From: Spirochaetales bacterium
GTDB lineage: Bacteria > Spirochaetota > Spirochaetia > DSM-2461
NCBI GenBank assembly: GCA_022360655.1
Contig: JAKSCK010000261.1
Span: 1 to 36,091 of the forward strand
Length of the DNA stretch: 36,091 nt
Reading direction: 5' to 3'
This document shows positions 31,774 through 36,091 of the stretch, piece by piece. The translations under genes were made by a program, and so were the position numbers. The notes beneath the pieces were generated by a model. The model had not been told where the DNA came from. It ran no database searches and saw only the letters and a program-made list of their open reading frames with translations. Numbering within the stretch: the first letter of the stretch is position 1; every line of letters starts with the position of its first letter.

Positions 31774-34719
31774 TCAGACTGGAAGACGTGACGTGGTGAG
31801 CTGTTGAAGCACCTCATTCCCATGAGATTGAAAAAGCTGGGATTCAGGGTGCTCCAAAAAGGGCAACAGATTCCGCTGAGCCTCATCATCCAGTTTTTCC
31901 CAAAGAGACAAGCGCGTTTCCTCATCACTTTTCATCAGAATTGCAGCAAAAACTCGGCGTTGGGCATTGGCAAAGCCCGCTGTTTTCATGGAAACCCCAT
32001 ACTGTTGAGCCGCATCAAAGTCCTCATTCACGGCAGCAAACATGATGTCCCGAAGCAGAGCATTCCAAGACCTTGTGGTTTCTTGGCCCTCATCATGAAC
32101 CAGGATGTCCTGAATCCTTTGGGCAAATTCTGGCATGAGGTAGGGTGTCATAATTTGAGGGGAATACTCTTCCCCCCGAATGGATTCGGCCTCAAAGCGG
32201 AACCGGGCATTCAGGTTTCGTAACCATTCAAAATAGGAAGCATTGACCCCCGCCTGGTTGGCCAGGAAATCGTATACCACCGTGATGCCTCGATTCTGAA
32301 GAATCACCTCCGCCTGGGCACTATGAGCTCCATTGGAACCACAGGCCACCACTAGAGCCTGAACTCTGGGAGCGTTCTCTGCTGTGATGGCATTTTCCAA
32401 TGCGGCAGGAATTAAAATATCGCAGGGTACTTCCAAAATGCAGGCCCCTTCTCGTGCCCCAAAAACCCTTTTCTGAATACCCACATGGGCGCCCATCACA
32501 GAATTCCGAAGTGGCCGTTCCTCATGGTTACGGGAGTCCTCTACCGCAGCAAGAAGATCATCCACCTCCAGATGATCACCAAAGACGGCACCACCAGCAT
32601 CTGAAACAGCCACAATGTTCACACCATAAGCCGTTAATTCTTGAAGGATGGAAGCACCCACCTTACCAGACCCCTGAACAGCCACTGTTTTATTCTGAAG
32701 CAACTTGGGATACACCTTGGCATGAAGAAGTTGCCAATCCTCCTCACTCACCATTTCAATCCCACCAGATTTCAGAATGGCGTTTTCATTGAGGGAAGCC
32801 GCCAGATTCAGGGCCTGAAGCTCTTCATCACTGAGTTCCTCTGAGCTCTCCCACTGACCAGCCAAAAACAGTTTTCCCACCGTTGCCAAGATGCTGTAAC
32901 AAAGACCACGCCCAGTGGCACCCGTTCGGGCGGCAATGCCCATCCGTGGTTTTCCCGTGATTTGAGCCGCACAAACCAATTCCAAATATTTTTCATTGGC
33001 CAAAAGGGCTTTGAGAACACGCTCATCCCAAGCATCAATCCCATAATGGTCAATGAGCATGCGACGAGCCTCTTCCACAGGAATCATGCGATTGTTTCCA
33101 ATCAGAGCCAGGGGTTTTCGGCTACCCGTTACCACCATGGCCAAATCTCTCAGAGCGGATTTGAAACCCTCAAAAAGATTACCAATCTCTTTGGGACCAC
33201 AACCCACATCACCGGCAGGTACATCTCTGGAAGGGCCTGTAACAGGAAAAAGACAACTACCAAAATTCCGGAGCGTATCAGAGAAATCAAGGGGATGTTC
33301 ATCATAGTCCCGAGGATTGAGCATCAACCCCCCTTTGCCTCCCCCAAAGAGCACCTTAGAACGGGCACATTTCCAGGTCATCATAAACGCCAGGGCGGCC
33401 ACTTCCACAAATTCCACAATGGGATCAATGCGAAGTCCACCTTTGAAGGCTCCACGTGCTCCATTGTGTTTGGTACGAAATCCAGGTTGATGGGATTGAT
33501 TGGCTCCCAGTCGTCCTGGAACAAAAAACTCCTCAAAGGATTCAAAGGCCAAAAGTTGCCTGAGAACATCGGGATGCATCAAACCACTGTGCTTGGCAGC
33601 TCGAAAAAAATCACTGAGGGCATTGAGAAGAAACAGTCCACTTTCCGTTCCCTCTGTGGCATTTTCATCGGCAATGGCCTGAAGACGATTCATGGCCTGC
33701 TTCCATTCCTTCTCATCTTTCCGGGCATCACTGATGCAACGCACCAAATGCTCGAGTTCCTCTGAGATTCCCTTGTCAGCTTCCAGAGAGGGTTGGGGCG
33801 GAGAAAGTTCACTTATTTGCTGAACCAAGAGTGTGACATCTAATGAAGCCGGCACATAGAAGGAACAAATACCCACGCCTGGATTTTCTGCATCAATAAG
33901 GAAAGTGTCATAGTAAGAGCGGCAGAGATTCACACCCTGCTGAGAGAACAATTCGAGAATTTCCAGGACAAAAGCGGGGGCAGGATGGGGGAATCCCACA
34001 GAAATTCGGTTTTCCACCGGATCACGCTTTTCATTACCCACATCACCTTCAACTCGATCGGTCTTCACCACAACAGAAAGGGTTTCTCGAACTTCCTGAT
34101 ACAGATGCATATGGCGTTCTAAGCGATTAGAAAGAACATAGGTTTTGATTTCTTCTTTGAGATATCGATCATCCAAACTTTTCAAGAAATCCGTACCATA
34201 GGAGAGAACACGCTCCTGGGCCCATTGGGTGGCCGCCTGACGCTGAACCGCTATTTCCTCCCGTTCTTCTGGGGCAAGATCAATGGGGCGTCCATGAGGT
34301 TCCAGGGTAATGATGCGAATACCTGAGGCCGTTTTCACCGAATCAAAGGCCCCCATTCCAAGGGCCTCATTCTCACGAATCAATCGTGCAAGACGTCCAG
34401 GGAGATCCCGTCCCACATTCAGGAAGTAACTCACCGCCTTTCCATCTGCACTCACCTGTTCCAGGTAGCGAGTATTGGCATCCAGAAGCTGGGAAATAAT
34501 ATAGATATGATGAGCAATGTCTTCGGCGGTGGTGCTGAAGAAGTACCATTGCGGAAGAAAGTCCTCGGCAAAATGGGTGGCAATCACCTTTTCTGCTGTC
34601 CCCACATCCAATTTGTAGGATGTCTCAAGAAGGAGTCGTACCTGATTCCTCAAGTCGGCAATACTGCGCTTTCGGTTTCCTCTGTATATCTCTCGACGCG
34701 TTTCCAAACTGTTGTTCAC
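31774..34719 (-). CDS. Large NAD-type glutamate dehydrogenase
   Basis: This 981-residue Glu/Leu/Phe/Val dehydrogenase matches the long (about 110-115 kDa) NAD-dependent class, thought to degrade glutamate to 2-oxoglutarate and ammonia. Residues 1-390 are an extension with an ACT-like stretch (about 235-315, ISVGFPHPAPAFVLEILELF), perhaps allosteric. The dimerisation/catalytic domain has AFKGGLRIDP and the signature VLFGGGKGGLMLNPRD with catalytic Lys462, then VTGPSRDVPAGDVGCGPKEI. The NAD-binding fold has VQGSGKVGASIL (near 680-690) and SDAGGAV. The start is GTG 34719 with GGAGG five bases upstream. A palindromic operator overlaps its promoter. Confidence 0.92.
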   Translation of the reverse strand: MNNSLETRREIYRGNRKRSIADLRNQVRLLLETSYKLDVGTAEKVIATHFAEDFLPQWYFFSTTAEDIAHHIYIISQLLDANTRYLEQVSADGKAVSYFLNVGRDLPGRLARLIRENEALGMGAFDSVKTASGIRIITLEPHGRPIDLAPEEREEIAVQRQAATQWAQERVLSYGTDFLKSLDDRYLKEEIKTYVLSNRLERHMHLYQEVRETLSVVVKTDRVEGDVGNEKRDPVENRISVGFPHPAPAFVLEILELFSQQGVNLCRSYYDTFLIDAENPGVGICSFYVPASLDVTLLVQQISELSPPQPSLEADKGISEELEHLVRCISDARKDEKEWKQAMNRLQAIADENATEGTESGLFLLNALSDFFRAAKHSGLMHPDVLRQLLAFESFEEFFVPGRLGANQSHQPGFRTKHNGARGAFKGGLRIDPIVEFVEVAALAFMMTWKCARSKVLFGGGKGGLMLNPRDYDEHPLDFSDTLRNFGSCLFPVTGPSRDVPAGDVGCGPKEIGNLFEGFKSALRDLAMVVTGSRKPLALIGNNRMIPVEEARRMLIDHYGIDAWDERVLKALLANEKYLELVCAAQITGKPRMGIAARTGATGRGLCYSILATVGKLFLAGQWESSEELSDEELQALNLAASLNENAILKSGGIEMVSEEDWQLLHAKVYPKLLQNKTVAVQGSGKVGASILQELTAYGVNIVAVSDAGGAVFGDHLEVDDLLAAVEDSRNHEERPLRNSVMGAHVGIQKRVFGAREGACILEVPCDILIPAALENAITAENAPRVQALVVACGSNGAHSAQAEVILQNRGITVVYDFLANQAGVNASYFEWLRNLNARFRFEAESIRGEEYSPQIMTPYLMPEFAQRIQDILVHDEGQETTRSWNALLRDIMFAAVNEDFDAAQQYGVSMKTAGFANAQRRVFAAILMKSDEETRLSLWEKLDDEAQRNLLPFLEHPESQLFQSHGNEVLQQLTTSRLPV

Positions 34720-34738
34720 AAGGGCCTCCGCTGGAATA

Positions 34739-34767
34739 ATGATAAAGTGAGTGAGTACTCACTTCAA
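34739..34767 (-). promoter_or_regulatory. Glutamate dehydrogenase promoter with palindromic operator
   Basis: On the minus strand TTGAAG (34762-34767) and TATCAT (34739-34744) are 17 bases apart. The spacer, plus part of the -35 box, is an inverted repeat, AAGTGAGT / ACTCACTT with a four-base centre (34745-34764). Transcription would start about 12 bases before the GTG. A dyad placed like this fits a repressor, and its TGAGT-type arms are common in TetR-family operators. Confidence 0.7.
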
Positions 34768-35185
34768 CAAAAATCTTTTTGGTTGAATTCGCCAAAATGA
34801 ACCCATAAACCCTGTTTTATAGAATGGACGCCTTTCTTACATCTGCCGTGTCCCCCAAAGGAGACTGTGCTTTATTTTCTTTCTATGTAAGTATTTAAAG
34901 ATTTTTACTTTTTCTCTTTTTATCTCAATTTTGTTCAAAATGAGCCCCTCTGGCAAAACGATGTTTCTGCAACTGCGGCAGTGTCTTGCCACAAAAGTGG
35001 TCACGAGATCAAAAAAGAGAATGTGGTGTGTTGAACACCGGTCTTTTCCCTTTCAAAACAGGAGGTTTTGAAAGGGTCGGCCTAGCCCCGCATTCATCCC
35101 AACATCCTTATGACGTGGATCAAAGAGTTGAAAAGAATTTATAAGGAAATTTGCGCTCACGTTTTCAGATTCCTAGGATATCGTT
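34768..35185. other. Non-coding region with several hairpins
   Basis: This intergenic region separates the divergent glutamate dehydrogenase and dCache genes. The left half is AT-rich with T-tracts. From about 34975 on it contains short hairpins: GGCA / TGCC, GCCAC / GTGGT around AAAA (34988-35001) and GGTGT / ACACC (35025-35039). A strong one at 35048-35076 is described separately. It could be a structured 5' leader of the dCache gene or a small RNA. I recognise no known riboswitch. Confidence 0.5.
35048..35076 (+). other. Strong hairpin with AGGAGG in its loop
   Basis: CCCTTTCAAAA and TTTTGAAAGGG form a perfect 11-bp stem, and the seven-base loop is CAGGAGG, a full anti-SD match. The tail is TCGGCC, not U-rich. 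It lies about 110 bases before the next gene start, so it is not that gene's ribosome-binding site. Confidence 0.6.
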
Positions 35186-36091
35186 ATGACTTTGGAACGC
35201 CTTTTGGGTCATCGATTGCATTTCCATGCTTCAATCGTTTTTATGGTCCTTGTGATTGTCTTTGTGATGGCCATCGCCACCCTTGCCATTACCCTTTCTG
35301 TGGCAGACCGATCCGCAATTCACGATGCCTCCCAAGATTTTTCTCTTCTCTCTCAAACCATACGGGAACGCACGGATGCTCTGATTCAGCCGGCGCTGGA
35401 TGCAGTCTCACTCTTGGCTTCCATTCCAGAAATTTCAGAGAAGCCTCAAGAGGATGGATTGGACCACAAGGCCCTCCCCCTCTTTGAGGCACTGCTACGA
35501 GAAAACCTCCATTTCTATTCGGTGTATGCCGGATACAGTGATGGTTCTTTTATTCAACTCATTGCACCCCGGGAGAATCAGAGTGTGCTCCAAGCCCATG
35601 GAGCCCCTCGGGATACCCAGCGCATTCTTCGAAGCATTGAGACCCGTGGAGCAAATCGGCAGGAGCAATGGGTGTTTTTGGGACACAATGGGGCTCTTCT
35701 GGGAAGTCGGCTTCATTCCAAGGTGAATTATGATCCCCGTTCTCGCCCCTGGTACTTGGAAGCCCGGGGAAAAACCATGGCCCGGCTCTCCGATCCTTAC
35801 ACCTTTCACACCCTCAATGAAACAGGGATTTCAGCCTCACATGCCTTTTCTCAAGGGATTGCAGGGATTGACCTCACAGCCGATGAATTGGTTCGGTTTG
35901 TCTCTGAGCACATTCCTTCCCCCAACGGAGCGGTGGCCCTTTATGTTGGTAAACACTGGCCCCTTGCTCTCTCTCCAGGGGCGGAACGTTTTCTGGGAGA
36001 CTGGGATAAATCCGTCACACAAAACTCCCAAAATCACCGCTTGGCCACAGTGATGTCCCAGCAAAACATCCTTCGCTCCTACCAATGGACA
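35186..36091 (+). CDS. dCache-domain sensory membrane protein, 3'-partial
   Basis: The frame is open from ATG 35186 to the end of the window, giving 302 residues with the rest missing. A membrane helix at about 15-38 is followed by an extracytoplasmic dCache sensor. Its signatures are LHFYSVYAGYSDGSFIQL, NYDPRSRPWYLEAR (about 180-195), LSDPYTFHTLNETGISASH and GIAGIDLTADEL. Cache domains of this type bind small ligands such as amino acids. The output domain lies outside the window and could be a chemoreceptor, nucleotide cyclase, kinase or HD-GYP. A TAG in frame at 35174 fixes this start, and AGGA precedes it by eight bases. Confidence 0.9.
   Translation, partial: MTLERLLGHRLHFHASIVFMVLVIVFVMAIATLAITLSVADRSAIHDASQDFSLLSQTIRERTDALIQPALDAVSLLASIPEISEKPQEDGLDHKALPLFEALLRENLHFYSVYAGYSDGSFIQLIAPRENQSVLQAHGAPRDTQRILRSIETRGANRQEQWVFLGHNGALLGSRLHSKVNYDPRSRPWYLEARGKTMARLSDPYTFHTLNETGISASHAFSQGIAGIDLTADELVRFVSEHIPSPNGAVALYVGKHWPLALSPGAERFLGDWDKSVTQNSQNHRLATVMSQQNILRSYQWT

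Noticed and set aside
32962..33765. Plus-strand frame of 267 residues
   Set aside because: It is antisense to the conserved catalytic part of the glutamate dehydrogenase and shows no motif or start signal.
35110..35487. Plus-strand frame of 125 residues, or a leader peptide, before the dCache gene
   Set aside because: Most of it overlaps the clear dCache frame, and its sequence is Cys/Pro-rich shadow. The AGGAGG upstream is about 45 bases away and locked in a hairpin loop.

Overview
The window looks like chromosomal DNA of a free-living bacterium with a diderm envelope, most plausibly a member of the Spirochaetota. That placement is inference. It rests on six predicted lipoproteins, several with relaxed spirochaete-style lipoboxes (for example FVSC, ITSC), large fibronectin-III lipoproteins, a diacylglycerol-glucosyltransferase-like GT4 enzyme and a split glycine decarboxylase. 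I see no rRNA, tRNA, CRISPR array, insertion sequence or phage gene. Both ends cut through genes.

Layout. (1) 2-3192, plus strand: end of a cobalamin nucleotide-loop assembly operon, cobU(partial)-cobT-cobS-cobC, tightly coupled. (2) 3390-8348, plus strand: a glycine cleavage operon headed by an Lrp/AsnC-type regulator, lrp-gcvT-gcvH-gcvPA-gcvPB. Its promoter lies so close to the GTG start that the first mRNA is probably leaderless, and the operon ends in a strong hairpin shared with the convergent neighbour. (3) 8397-13541, minus strand: diguanylate cyclase, HisKA_2 sensor kinase with a degenerate ATPase domain, LUD-domain protein, divergent ROK-family protein, AEC-type permease. (4) 13714-19964, minus strand: four overlapping lipoprotein genes, two of them long Fn3 arrays with related C-terminal modules. 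This is the least explained system in the window. (5) 20223-21913, minus strand: an NSS (MetP-type) sodium symporter and its 32-residue MetS-like small subunit. (6) 22251-23099, minus strand: a secreted protein made of two copies of an unrecognised beta-rich repeat, followed by about 800 bp of AT-rich non-coding DNA. (7) 23911-26991, plus strand: a lipoprotein and an RND/MMPL exporter; the latter overlaps a convergent glycosyltransferase gene (26948-28252). (8) 28375-30746, minus strand: an OmpR-type response regulator and sensor kinase. (9) 30843-34719, minus strand: a lipoprotein and a large (981-residue) NAD-type glutamate dehydrogenase. The promoter of the dehydrogenase carries a perfect palindromic operator between its -35 and -10 boxes. 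(10) 35186-end, plus strand: the sensory half of a dCache-domain membrane protein.

The metabolic genes share a theme of amino-acid use: glycine cleavage under an amino-acid-responsive regulator, an amino-acid symporter and a catabolic-type glutamate dehydrogenase under its own repressor-type operator. The rest is dominated by sensing (two kinases, c-di-GMP, dCache) and by cell-envelope proteins.
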